Shown: piece after piece, positions 9,197 through 18,093 of the stretch | Position numbering within the stretch: the stretch's first letter is position 1 | Layout: the number at the start of each line of letters is the position of its first letter | Assembly: GCA_023423275.1 (NCBI GenBank) | Contig: JAFAFW010000045.1 | Coordinates: 19,163 to 83,162, forward strand | Length of the DNA stretch: 64,000 nt | Reading direction: 5' to 3' | Source of the DNA: Pseudomonadota bacterium | Lineage (GTDB): Bacteria > Pseudomonadota > Alphaproteobacteria > Rhizobiales > Hyphomicrobiaceae | Made by a program: the position numbers and the translations under genes | Notes under the pieces: model-generated | What the model saw: only the letters and a program-made list of their open reading frames with translations | The model's database searches: none | What the model was told of the DNA's origin: nothing

Positions 9197-9227
9197 TGAC
9201 TATGGATATATCATATGGCCATAGTCA
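9197..9227. promoter_or_regulatory. Perfect dyad upstream of the XRE gene; candidate operator
   Basis: TGACTATGG at 9197-9205 is the exact reverse complement of CCATAGTCA at 9219-9227. The 13-base A/T-rich spacer ends in a further ATATGG half-site, and TATGGCCATA (9214-9223) is itself palindromic. Its position just upstream of the XRE start fits an autoregulatory operator overlapping the promoter. Repressor binding is inference. Confidence 0.6.
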
Positions 9228-9475
9228 TGTATAGAACATCAGAATGCCACGTTGACACATCCAGTCGGGGAAGATTGCGCCGGAGTACAGGCGGAAGATC
9301 GCAATACGAATAGCGGCAGCTTCCATGCCACGCGATCCGCCGAGCCTGATGCCGCTACAGGAACTCCTGCGCGGAGCGATGCAGCATGATCGCTCCGACG
9401 GCAGGTGCATCGGACTTGTGATCTATCGATATGAGGAACGCGGCGCGCACAGCGCAGCCGCGTAGCTGAAATTGA
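9228..9475. other. Intergenic region with one hairpin
   Basis: No convincing gene is visible between the XRE upstream dyad and the end of the L,D-transpeptidase gene. The only structure noted is the inverted repeat at 9372-9397, listed separately. Confidence 0.5.
9372..9397 (-). terminator. Hairpin downstream of the L,D-transpeptidase gene
   Basis: CGGAGCGAT (9372-9380) and ATCGCTCCG (9389-9397) form a perfect 9-bp stem with an 8-base loop, about 80 bases past the stop of the L,D-transpeptidase. There is no T-tract, so this may be a transcript-end stabilising structure rather than a classic terminator. Confidence 0.4.
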
Positions 9476-10246
9476 TCAGCGCTTCTTGGTTTTCTTCGGA
9501 GCTGGATCGTCGCTCAAGGCAAAGCCCGAGAACAGCGATGACAGCGGGGCCGACGTACTGACACCCGAATAGTTCGATACGACCCGCACAGTCGTGCCGA
9601 TCCGCGCCAGTGTCGCCAGATGGGTCACGTGCTCGTTCATCATCCGGAAGCATCCGGACGACGAAGCGCGCCCAATCGAACGCGGATTATTCGTGCCGTG
9701 AATGCGATAGATGGTGTTGCCAAGGTAAAGCGCCTTCGCACCCAGCGGATTGATCAGACCACCCGAAACCGTGATGGGCAGTCCCGGCTGGCGCTGACGC
9801 ATCTCCGGTGGCGGCGTCCAGGAGGGCCATGAGGCGATGCGGCTGATACGCTCGGTACCCGTCCACTCAAATCCTTCCCGGCCAACGGAAATCGGGTAGG
9901 CATAGGCGCGCGTGCCCGGCAGCACGTAATAGAGCATCCGGCCGCCGGTATCGACAATGATCGTGCCCGGAGCTTCGTTCTTGTCCAGATACACGATCGG
10001 CGGCTTTTCCGGCTGGATGACAGGCTTCTCGCCACCGTCCATGTACTTTGGATAGGAGACGTTGCTGTAAGTCTTGCGGCGCTCTTCCCGCTGCGCCTCA
10101 AGCTGCTGTTTGCGCGCCTCGACGTCGCTCTGGAAGACAGGAGCGCCGCCGACCCATTGGCCCTGCGCTTGTGCCTGGGAGACCATCCACGTGACGCTAG
10201 TCCCGGCGGCCAGCGCGAAAACCCATGATGTCCGAGCAAAGATCAT
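9476..10246 (-). CDS. L,D-transpeptidase (YkuD domain), exported
   Basis: A 256-residue periplasmic enzyme that forms or edits 3-3 peptidoglycan crosslinks or attaches lipoproteins. The N-terminus (MIFARTSWVFALAAGTSVTW, cleavage near AQAQ) looks like a signal peptide. A charged linker rich in Glu, Arg and Lys covers residues 40-65. The YkuD domain follows: GTIIVDTGGRMLYYVLP, then the catalytic motif with His183, a SSSGC nucleophile at Cys199 and Arg201. All catalytic residues are present. Multiple paralogues of this family are usual in Hyphomicrobiales, which rely on L,D-crosslinks for polar growth. It lies alone, upstream of tamB's 3' end. Confidence 0.93.
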   Translation of the reverse strand: MIFARTSWVFALAAGTSVTWMVSQAQAQGQWVGGAPVFQSDVEARKQQLEAQREERRKTYSNVSYPKYMDGGEKPVIQPEKPPIVYLDKNEAPGTIIVDTGGRMLYYVLPGTRAYAYPISVGREGFEWTGTERISRIASWPSWTPPPEMRQRQPGLPITVSGGLINPLGAKALYLGNTIYRIHGTNNPRSIGRASSSGCFRMMNEHVTHLATLARIGTTVRVVSNYSGVSTSAPLSSLFSGFALSDDPAPKKTKKR

Positions 10247-10450
10247 TGCTGCCCTCGAATTGTTGCCGGTCTCCAGCGACGCGGCGAAGCAGTAAAGAGG
10301 TCCAGGCCATACCTAACCGTATAGTTCCGGCAGGACAAGATTCTGCCGCGATTGACGTCCCGTGCGACCGAAAAATATGTTGGGGCGCGCCAATTTTGCA
10401 TCGCAAACCGGCCGACTCGCCGTTGCTGGTTGGGCGCGCGTCGCCATAAT

Positions 10451-13400
10451 TCAATAATTCCACTCGAAGCCGAGACCGAGTTTGCTCTTGCCGTCGGTTC
10501 CGACTTCGCCGCGTGCCTTGATGTTCTTGGTCAGCTCGTGGTCGACGACGATCGTGCTTTTGTCGACGCTCATGCCCTGCTTCACGCCGATATAGGTTTT
10601 ATCGTTGACGTAGCTGCCGGCCGTTGCCTGCATTTTCCCCTGTTCGTCGGTGGTGACATCGAGAACATCGATACCCATGGCGCTCTTCATCTTATCGAAT
10701 GCTCCGGGGCCACTCGACAGACCTCCGATCTTGTCGACCTCGCTGGCGAGCTGGATCAGCTGAGATGGCGACAGCGATGCCAGCTTCTTGTTGAAGAGCA
10801 GGAGCGAGACGATCTCGTCCTCCGGCAATTCCGGCGATGATGTGAACTCTAGTTTCGGTTGCGACGCGGGACCGGTCACCTTGATCGTGACCATCGTGCC
10901 ATCGGCGTCGGCCTGGGCCTCCAGGTCGAGCGTCGGCTCCAGACTGCCTATGAAAACGATATTGCCGCGGCTGAAGTCGAGCTGCCGGCCCAGGATCGAC
11001 AATTTCCCGCGCGACATCGTGAACTGGCCATCGGCTAACGGCTTCTCCGCCGTGCCGCGCACTTTGATAAAGCCGCCGAGCTGTGCATCTACTCCGCGAC
11101 CACGCACGAAAATCCGATCACTGGCACGGACGTCGACTGTGAGGGAGACCGGCATTGTTGGGGCCGGGGGGCTCGCGGCCTTCGCGTTCTTGCTTTTGGG
11201 AGACTGGAACCGGGCTGGAGCGTTGACATGGCGGATGTCGAGCGAACTTACCGACCGCGGCATGCTCGAGGGGACGGTGATGTCCATTCTCGTAATGAGC
11301 ACCTCACCGCGTGCGACGAGCGCCTCAAGCGGTCCGGAAACCTTCACATCCCCGCTGATCTCGCCAGCGACCGGGTCCTGGTTTCCGAATTTGAAGGCGG
11401 CAAGCTTGATCGATGCATCCATCGTCGGGGTTTCGCTGCCACGCAGAGCCACTGTGCCACCAGCCGTTATGTTCCCGCCCTTCTTGCTCGCAGCGACAAG
11501 CTTGCGGACGACCACGTTATCCTGGGAAAAACCGACATCCGCATCGATAGAGGTGATATCGAGACCAAGTTCGGAATCAGCCATTGTCGCGCCATCGACC
11601 GACAAGCGGCCATCGATACGGGGCGCGGAAAGCGGTCCGGAAATATCCGCCGTCAGTTTCGCGACACCACCAATCCGGGTAGCGCGATCGGCGAGGAAAA
11701 CATTCGCGAGCGCGAGTGGCACGGTTCCGCGGCTCGACAACTTGATTGCGCCATCGGCTTTGAGACCTACGGTTCCGTTGACGGCGAGATCGACGCCGCC
11801 GCGCGCCGTCGCCTGGATCTTTACGTTGGCCTTGCCGTCTGCGGCGAGAATATCGGTTGTGATATCCGCAGCCGGCAGCTGATTGGATCGGGTTTGCTCA
11901 GCCGAAAGTCCCGATGCGGCGATGTTCGCCCGGATTTGCGGATTGGACGGATCGCCTTTCACCGTCGCGGTCCCGTTGATGCTGCCCGCAATCCCGAGCT
12001 CAGGAGCTGCGATCGAGGCGACCGAGGCGGGAACGCGCTCAATGGCTATTTTCAAGTCCAGAGCCTTGGAGCCTGCCGACCCCTTGACGCTCGCCGCGCC
12101 GTCGCCAATTGCAATCCGTATCCCTTGTGTCGTCACCTCATCGCCGCGCAGTGACAATCGCGCGGGAGCCGAGAGGCGGATCGCCGGAAGATCGCTCCGG
12201 CCGGAGTAAGACGCGGACGCGAATTCGATCTCGTGTGCCTGGTCAACCGCGCGGGCGCTACCCGACAGCGCGAACGTCCCATTATCGATGCGGCCTTTCG
12301 ATGTAAAGGTCGCGACGCCGTCATTGAAACGGGTATCCAGCGACAGATCCCCCAACATCTTCGAGCCCTGTGCAACGCCAGAAACTGTTACACGTCCCGT
12401 GCCGTCGGGGGCTTCGAGAAGGTTCGAGATATTTGCGGCGGAACGCACGCTCTTGATGCGAAGATCACCGGCGGCGATATCGTCGGCCGCCAGGTCCATT
12501 TTTGCAATGCTTCTGCTTCCGTCGGCGGCCAATTCGAGGTTGCCATTGACGCGTCCCTTGAGAGCGATACCCGTAGCATTTCCGAGACGGGCGAGATTGG
12601 GAGCATCGATGCGGATGTGCCCGGACGGCAGCCCCGTGCCGCCCAAAGCCATGTCACCGTCGAGCTTCGCGCCCGCTATGCTCAGCATCAAATCGCCGAT
12701 GGTGAGTGTGCCGGTGTCTGACAACAGAAGCGTTGCTCCGCCATCAACGGCTTCGCCAGAAATCCTGCCCTTCAATGCAAGTTTGCCCTCGTGCCGCGAC
12801 AGCGGCCCGCGACCAGTAAAGCTCAAGGTTGGTTTTTCGAGCCGTTTGCCGTTGAGCGAAACATCTTCTCCGGCGAGCACAATGTCGGACTGGAGATCGT
12901 CATCCGCGCCATTGATCTCCATTTTGATCTGCAATTTTCCCGACAGGTCAGGACTGACCGCCGCGAGGGAAGACAGCGTGGTCTTGCCCGATAGCGTGAG
13001 TGACTGACCGGACCGGCTGCCGGTGAGCGTCGTCGAAAAAAGGTCATTCGAGATCGAGATATCGCGGGCTGATATCGTCCCGTCGGAGTGTTCTACACGC
13101 GCCGCATAGCGCGTCGCAGGCTTCAGAAGACCGTCGATCGCAGCGATGCTGATGCCAACGCCGGTACTTTCGCCCGAAATGGTGGCGGTGATCGCCTGCG
13201 TTGCGAGATTGCCGTCGATCCTGGCGTCGAACGCCATCCGACCTTCGAGTGGGCGGCCCGCAATCTCGGCGTATCGCGACAGGTCTGAAGCCACGAGACG
13301 CACCACGCTCTCGATCCGGTCGTCATCCAGCGTTCCTGATAGCCGCGCATGGCCGCCGGCGAATTCGAGATCGAGTGCGCTGATCGAGAGACGGTCCCGG

Positions 13401-14767
13401 TCATAAGTGCCGGCCAGCGCCGCGCGCGGCGTATCACCAGCGGCTTTGCCGAGCGGAGTCGTTTGATCCACGCCGCTGGCATCGAGGCTCATGCTGATGT
13501 CATTGAACGCGCTGGCGTCGTCGCCCTCGGGTGTCGGCTGAGACGCCCGCGCATCGAGAGCGAGGCTTTCGGCAATCAAGTCCGGATGATGGATCCCACT
13601 GACGCGCGCCGTTGCAGTCACCTGACGCGGGCCGCGCGTATAGGGTAGCGTCGCGTCGAACGCGATGCCGTGAACGGAGATGCGCGTGCCTGTGCTGTCG
13701 ACAAATTGCAATGGCCGGTCGTCAGGGTGACGGGCGTTTCCCTTCAGCCCGCCATGAATGAAGCCGTTCGTGAGATCGACGCCACCGGATACCTCGACCC
13801 GCATCGCGCCGCTGGCGATTGCGGCACGCGCATTGTCTAGTGAGCGTGGCGAACCATCCATCAGCCCCGAAATGTCAGCAGCGACGCTCACCTCCGTTTT
13901 CCCGGCAAACAGGTCGGCAGCGGCGCGCGGCACGAGCGGCTCGATAAACCCGGCGATATTGGCGGCCAGTCGATGCGTGTCCGTTGCGCTGGCATCGAGG
14001 CGAACGGTACCGGTGACGAAAGGCCTGCCGCTGGCGGCGAGTGTCAGGTTGCCCTGCCAGGCATCGAAAGTACCGCGCCCAAGAAGCTGCGCGGAAAGCG
14101 CCTGCCGGTCCGGCAAGTCGAGAAGCTGCGCAATGACCCCGCCCTCCGGCTCGGCACCGTTGATTTCTACGTCGAGCGAGCGCCCTTCCGGAACAAATGC
14201 GAAGTTCGCGCGCAGTTCTCCCTGGGGGCCGTCCAGGCGCATCAGATGAAGATTTGCCGTGCTCGGACGGCTGGCATCTTCAATCTGGGCGCTGGCGATG
14301 AAGCGAAGCTGCACCCGCTCACCCAGCACCTGCTCAGAAATATCGATCGCCTTCACGTCGAGGTCGTCGATCGCGAATTTCAGCGGTAAGCCGAAACCGG
14401 ATTTATCGGACGGCTCCGCGCGTTTCGCGTCGCTCTCGGGTTTGCGCAGTACCGACACGCCGTCGATACGCAAATAGGCGACGGACAGACGCCCGGCGAG
14501 AAGCTCGGACGGTGCCCATGAGAACGAGATCCCATTTGCCGTCAGCCAGAGTCCGTTCTTATCGGATATGCGGACGTTGGCGATGGTGCCCTCGCCAAAA
14601 AGAGAGCCTTGAAACTCTCCAATCGCGATTGTGCTGGTTTGATCACTCGACACTGCCGCTACGAAACGCAGCAATCCTGATTGACCGGCGCGCGTCGAGA
14701 GCGTGATCGTTGCGACGGTCAATAATCCGATGACCGTTATGGCGAGTGCTTTTGCCAGCCGCCGCAT
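10451..14767 (-). CDS. tamB: TamB, inner-membrane component of the translocation and assembly module
   Basis: A 1438-residue AsmA-like bridge protein that, with TamA, helps insert outer-membrane proteins and move lipids between membranes. The N-terminal anchor is LAKALAITVIGLLTVATITL. The long middle is repetitive beta-rich sequence, with recurring segments such as GTVRLDASA, ISGDVKVSGPL and GDLSLDT, as expected for a hydrophobic-groove taco fold. The C-terminal DUF490/TamB domain includes FVRGRGVDAQLGGFIKVRGT, SILGRQLDFSRGNIVFIGS, SSPELPEDEIVSLLLF and the terminal GKSKLGLGFEWNY. Its start overlaps the tamA stop by one base (TGATG), which indicates translational coupling in a tamA-tamB operon. 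Confidence 0.95.
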   Translation of the reverse strand: MRRLAKALAITVIGLLTVATITLSTRAGQSGLLRFVAAVSSDQTSTIAIGEFQGSLFGEGTIANVRISDKNGLWLTANGISFSWAPSELLAGRLSVAYLRIDGVSVLRKPESDAKRAEPSDKSGFGLPLKFAIDDLDVKAIDISEQVLGERVQLRFIASAQIEDASRPSTANLHLMRLDGPQGELRANFAFVPEGRSLDVEINGAEPEGGVIAQLLDLPDRQALSAQLLGRGTFDAWQGNLTLAASGRPFVTGTVRLDASATDTHRLAANIAGFIEPLVPRAAADLFAGKTEVSVAADISGLMDGSPRSLDNARAAIASGAMRVEVSGGVDLTNGFIHGGLKGNARHPDDRPLQFVDSTGTRISVHGIAFDATLPYTRGPRQVTATARVSGIHHPDLIAESLALDARASQPTPEGDDASAFNDISMSLDASGVDQTTPLGKAAGDTPRAALAGTYDRDRLSISALDLEFAGGHARLSGTLDDDRIESVVRLVASDLSRYAEIAGRPLEGRMAFDARIDGNLATQAITATISGESTGVGISIAAIDGLLKPATRYAARVEHSDGTISARDISISNDLFSTTLTGSRSGQSLTLSGKTTLSSLAAVSPDLSGKLQIKMEINGADDDLQSDIVLAGEDVSLNGKRLEKPTLSFTGRGPLSRHEGKLALKGRISGEAVDGGATLLLSDTGTLTIGDLMLSIAGAKLDGDMALGGTGLPSGHIRIDAPNLARLGNATGIALKGRVNGNLELAADGSRSIAKMDLAADDIAAGDLRIKSVRSAANISNLLEAPDGTGRVTVSGVAQGSKMLGDLSLDTRFNDGVATFTSKGRIDNGTFALSGSARAVDQAHEIEFASASYSGRSDLPAIRLSAPARLSLRGDEVTTQGIRIAIGDGAASVKGSAGSKALDLKIAIERVPASVASIAAPELGIAGSINGTATVKGDPSNPQIRANIAASGLSAEQTRSNQLPAADITTDILAADGKANVKIQATARGGVDLAVNGTVGLKADGAIKLSSRGTVPLALANVFLADRATRIGGVAKLTADISGPLSAPRIDGRLSVDGATMADSELGLDITSIDADVGFSQDNVVVRKLVAASKKGGNITAGGTVALRGSETPTMDASIKLAAFKFGNQDPVAGEISGDVKVSGPLEALVARGEVLITRMDITVPSSMPRSVSSLDIRHVNAPARFQSPKSKNAKAASPPAPTMPVSLTVDVRASDRIFVRGRGVDAQLGGFIKVRGTAEKPLADGQFTMSRGKLSILGRQLDFSRGNIVFIGSLEPTLDLEAQADADGTMVTIKVTGPASQPKLEFTSSPELPEDEIVSLLLFNKKLASLSPSQLIQLASEVDKIGGLSSGPGAFDKMKSAMGIDVLDVTTDEQGKMQATAGSYVNDKTYIGVKQGMSVDKSTIVVDHELTKNIKARGEVGTDGKSKLGLGFEWNY

Positions 14768-16839
14768 CAGAAGGCCTGCCCGAGGCCGACGTAGATGGCC
14801 ACAGAAGGCTGATCATCGCGATGCGTGAGCGGTGTCGCGACATCGATGCGCAGGGGGCCGAGCGCCGTGTAATAGCGCAAGCCGACACCGGCGCCGACAT
14901 AGAACTTGCCATCGAAACTCGGCCAGGCATCCTCGCTCACGGTTGCGGCGTCCACGAATGGTACGATGCCGAACAGCTCCGTCACGCGCAGGCGTAGTTC
15001 CGCCGACGCACTCACGTAACCGAGACCGCCGACGACTTCTCCGCCAATCGTGGGGCCAAGACTGCGATAGTCGTAGCCGCGAACCGATCCGCCACCGCCG
15101 GCGAAGAAACGCGTCGAGGCCGGAACATCGGAAAGGGACGCCCCTGCAATCGATCCCACGCCGACACGACCCGCGAGGACAGCGCGGCCGTCCGCATCGA
15201 GCGCGCGATAGGCGGAAGCCCGGAGCTCCGACGTGTTGAAAACGGCATCGCCGAGTGCATCGATTGTGGGTGTCAACGCTGCAACCACAGTCGCCCCTTG
15301 CGTGGGTTCCAGACGGTTGTCGCGCGTGTCATAGACCAACTCGGTTGGAAGGCTGATGAGCAGGTAGTCGTTGTCACCGAAAGCGTCCTCGACGCGTGAG
15401 AATTTTGTCGCCAGAGCCGCCGAGCCGGAAAGAACAGGATTGAACACGCGCGCCAGCCCGATCTTGAATGATGCATCGAGGCTTTCGTAGGTATCGGGAT
15501 GCTCGCGCGTCAGGCGAAATTCACTGACGAGATCGGTATCCACGTCGAGAATGCCGGGCTTCGTGTAAATCGCGGCGGCGTTGAACTCCAATTGGTCGAA
15601 GTCGTCGCCAAGTCTGGACAGTCCGCCTTCGAGGCGGAGATGTTCGCCCTCGCCGAAAAAGTTTCGATGCCCCCAATAAGCATCGATTTCAGCGCCGTCC
15701 GTTGTGGAGACCGACGCCGTCGCGCCGAAGTAGCGCGGTTTGCGTTCGACGACCTCGAGATTGACTGGGATGCCGCCGCTCGCATCGACGGTGTCACCCT
15801 CGATGACGCGCACGCTCTCCACGCTCGGCATCTTGACGAGGCGATCGCGCGCGCGTTTGAGATCGGCGGTCTGAAAGCGTTCGCCTGGCTGCAGTTTGCT
15901 CTGTTCCAGGATCGTATCGTGATCGAGCGAGGATGCGCCGGAGACCCCGACCCAGCCATAAACGGCTGTCGGACCGGGCTCGATCTCGATGCGAACATCA
16001 ACGACGTTGCGTGCGTGATCGGCGGACACATCCTTGTTGACGACGCGTGCCAACGGGAACCCGGCAGCGCGCCAGGCTTCGACCAGTTTGTCCGAGGCCG
16101 CGATAATGAGGCTCGACTTCGCGGTCATGCCGCGCGACAGACCGAGATCATCTGCAGTGATCGTCGGTCGCTGGTTGGTCGGAGACTGAGCGGGAAAGGC
16201 GACGTCGCCAAAGACGAATTTCGAACCCGCGGAGATATTGATGCTGACGTCGACGATAGAACCGCTTGCAACGTTCAACTCAGCAGGATCAAGCCCATCG
16301 AGCTTGTGTCCCGATATGCGGATACCGATGGCGCCAGCGTAATACCCTTCGCTGTAAAGCGCGGCCTGGATTTGAGCGATATCGTTGCGGGCGCGCGCCA
16401 CGAGTGTGTAGACATCGTTCGCGCCACGCGCCTCCTCCGCCTTCAGGCGGGATACACCGGAGATCAGCGTCTTGAGAGATCTGTCGTCGGCCGCAACGAC
16501 GTCCAGCGTCACATGATAGGGGAGGGCGCCTTCCGGAACGGACGAGCTTCCGCCGAAGAGCTGCGTTCCGAAAACGTCCACAGCTTTGGCCGGATGGGTT
16601 CCGGCAATCGACACGAATGTGATTGCCAACACTCCGAGTTGCCATGTGTTGCGCGCGATACTGCGGCGGCCTCTTGCAGCAAGATCGGAAAGGAATTGGA
16701 TGAGAGATGCTGTGCCGCTCTGTCCGGCGGAGCAGTCCTCGGCCCCGTATTGGCGCCCGGGAAGACTTGCCTCACAGTCCATTCGACAGGACGTGTTGAG
16801 CAAAGAGCACAGAAATACTGTGTTCGCGCTCAATCTCAT
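14767..16839 (-). CDS. tamA: TamA, Omp85-family outer-membrane assembly factor
   Basis: Outer-membrane partner of TamB. Three POTRA-like modules are visible before about residue 380 (for example YHVTLDVVAADDRSLKTLIS, SKFVFGDVAFPAQ and GPTAVYGWVGVSGASSLDHD). A 16-strand Omp85 barrel follows, with the conserved lid-lock segment RFFAGGGGSVRGYDYRSLGP and a C-terminal strand ending GLGQAF (aromatic Phe last). The start is uncertain. The 690-residue form has an atypical Cys-rich N-terminal extension before a good signal peptide (NTWQLGVLAITFVSIAGTHP, then AKA), so the true start may be internal at about 16,780 or at a rare codon. It heads the tamAB operon. Confidence 0.93.
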   Translation of the reverse strand: MRLSANTVFLCSLLNTSCRMDCEASLPGRQYGAEDCSAGQSGTASLIQFLSDLAARGRRSIARNTWQLGVLAITFVSIAGTHPAKAVDVFGTQLFGGSSSVPEGALPYHVTLDVVAADDRSLKTLISGVSRLKAEEARGANDVYTLVARARNDIAQIQAALYSEGYYAGAIGIRISGHKLDGLDPAELNVASGSIVDVSINISAGSKFVFGDVAFPAQSPTNQRPTITADDLGLSRGMTAKSSLIIAASDKLVEAWRAAGFPLARVVNKDVSADHARNVVDVRIEIEPGPTAVYGWVGVSGASSLDHDTILEQSKLQPGERFQTADLKRARDRLVKMPSVESVRVIEGDTVDASGGIPVNLEVVERKPRYFGATASVSTTDGAEIDAYWGHRNFFGEGEHLRLEGGLSRLGDDFDQLEFNAAAIYTKPGILDVDTDLVSEFRLTREHPDTYESLDASFKIGLARVFNPVLSGSAALATKFSRVEDAFGDNDYLLISLPTELVYDTRDNRLEPTQGATVVAALTPTIDALGDAVFNTSELRASAYRALDADGRAVLAGRVGVGSIAGASLSDVPASTRFFAGGGGSVRGYDYRSLGPTIGGEVVGGLGYVSASAELRLRVTELFGIVPFVDAATVSEDAWPSFDGKFYVGAGVGLRYYTALGPLRIDVATPLTHRDDQPSVAIYVGLGQAF

Positions 16840-17096
16840 TCTTGCTCAGAGCCCCGTCGAAGTCTGCCCACCTCCAATGAACCGGCGTGCGCGCCGAATC
16901 ACTTCACTTTCATGAGCTTAGATGAGGGGGACGCGACCGACAACGCTAACGGCCTGTCGCGTAGGCCACAGAAAGCGACCAGCGCGTTCGACATCCGCCG
17001 ATGCCGCGGAGCAGGATGGCTGCTGAATTGAACCTTAAATCTCCTGTCACATTGGCGGAGTAGCGAACACCGGTTCTGGCTTCACCGGAGGTTCCC

Positions 17097-18083
17097 GTGA
17101 TCGTTCGACGTACTGTACTGCTGGGCGCGGCTGCCGCTCTTCTGGCGATCTCTGTCCCGGCGTCCGCTCAGGATGGCAAGCTCGTCCTGTATACGAGCCA
17201 GCCGAACACCGACGCACAGCAGACCATCGACGCGTTCAAGGCGAAACATCCCAACATCGATATCTCTTTCGTGCGCGACGGCACACCGAAGATCATCGCC
17301 AAGCTGCAGGCGGAAATCGCCGCGGGCGCGCCGCAAGCCGACGTGCTTTTGATCGCCGACAGCGTCACCATGGAAAGCCTCAAGGCGGACGGTCGGCTGA
17401 TGGCCTATCCGGACGCTGATGTTTCCGCTTATCCGGCGGGCATCCATGCCCCCGACAAGAGCTGGTTCGCGACCAAGCTCATCACCACGGGCATCGTCTA
17501 CAACACCGCTGCGCCACTGAAGCCGACATCCTGGCTCGATCTGGCGAAGCCGGAGGTCAAAGGGCAGCTCGCCATGCCCTCGCCTTTGACCTCGGGCGCG
17601 GCAATGATCCACACGCAGACGCTCGTCGCCAACCTTCCCGACGGCTGGGGTTACTACGAAAACCTCAAGGCCAACGGAGCCCAGGCCGCAGGCGGAAACG
17701 GCGGGATTCTCAAGAGCGTTGCCGGTGGCGAAAAGCTTTATGGCATGATTGTCGACTTCATGCCGATCCGCGAGAAAGCAAAAGGCGCGCCGGTTGCCTT
17801 CGTATTCCCGGAGGAAGGCGTTTCTGCCATTGGCGAGCCGGCCGCAATCCTCAGCTCGACCAAGAATGCGGCTGCAGCCAAAGCCTTCATCGACTTCCTT
17901 CTTTCCAAGGACGGACAGGAACTGGCGCTCAAGCAGGGGTATATGCCTGCGCACCCCGGCGTCGCATTGCCGGACGGATTCCCAGCCCGTGACCAAGTGA
18001 AAGTGCTGTCGTTCGATGCAGCCAAGGCTCTTGCCGCGACCGAAGCTGACAAGGCGAAGTTCACTCAGATCTTCGGCAAATAA
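17097..18083 (+). CDS. ABC importer substrate-binding protein (FbpA/AfuA-like)
   Basis: A 328-residue periplasmic binding protein of the iron/thiamine/2-aminoethylphosphonate structural group. It has a signal peptide (RTVLLGAAAALLAISVPASA|QD), the family-typical start LVLYTSQPNTDAQQTIDAFK, ADVLLIADSVTME, and the hinge segments TGIVYNTA and YGMIVDFMPIREKAKGAPV. GTG 17097 is chosen because CCGGAGG lies 5 bases upstream. No obvious tyrosine iron-ligand pair is seen near the C-terminus, so iron is not asserted. The permease gene follows 10 bases later. The ligand could be an organophosphonate, a polyol phosphate or iron. Confidence 0.88.
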   Translation: MIVRRTVLLGAAAALLAISVPASAQDGKLVLYTSQPNTDAQQTIDAFKAKHPNIDISFVRDGTPKIIAKLQAEIAAGAPQADVLLIADSVTMESLKADGRLMAYPDADVSAYPAGIHAPDKSWFATKLITTGIVYNTAAPLKPTSWLDLAKPEVKGQLAMPSPLTSGAAMIHTQTLVANLPDGWGYYENLKANGAQAAGGNGGILKSVAGGEKLYGMIVDFMPIREKAKGAPVAFVFPEEGVSAIGEPAAILSSTKNAAAAKAFIDFLLSKDGQELALKQGYMPAHPGVALPDGFPARDQVKVLSFDAAKALAATEADKAKFTQIFGK

Positions 18084-18093
18084 GCGCATCGCG

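Noticed and set aside
10384..10438. Imperfect inverted repeat (GCGCGCCAA ... TTGGGCGCGC) after tamB
   Set aside because: Long 30-plus-base loop and a mismatch; too weak to call a terminator.
15499..17031. Plus-strand frame of 510 codons antisense to tamA
   Set aside because: No recognisable motifs; entirely explained as a GC-rich shadow of the Omp85 gene.
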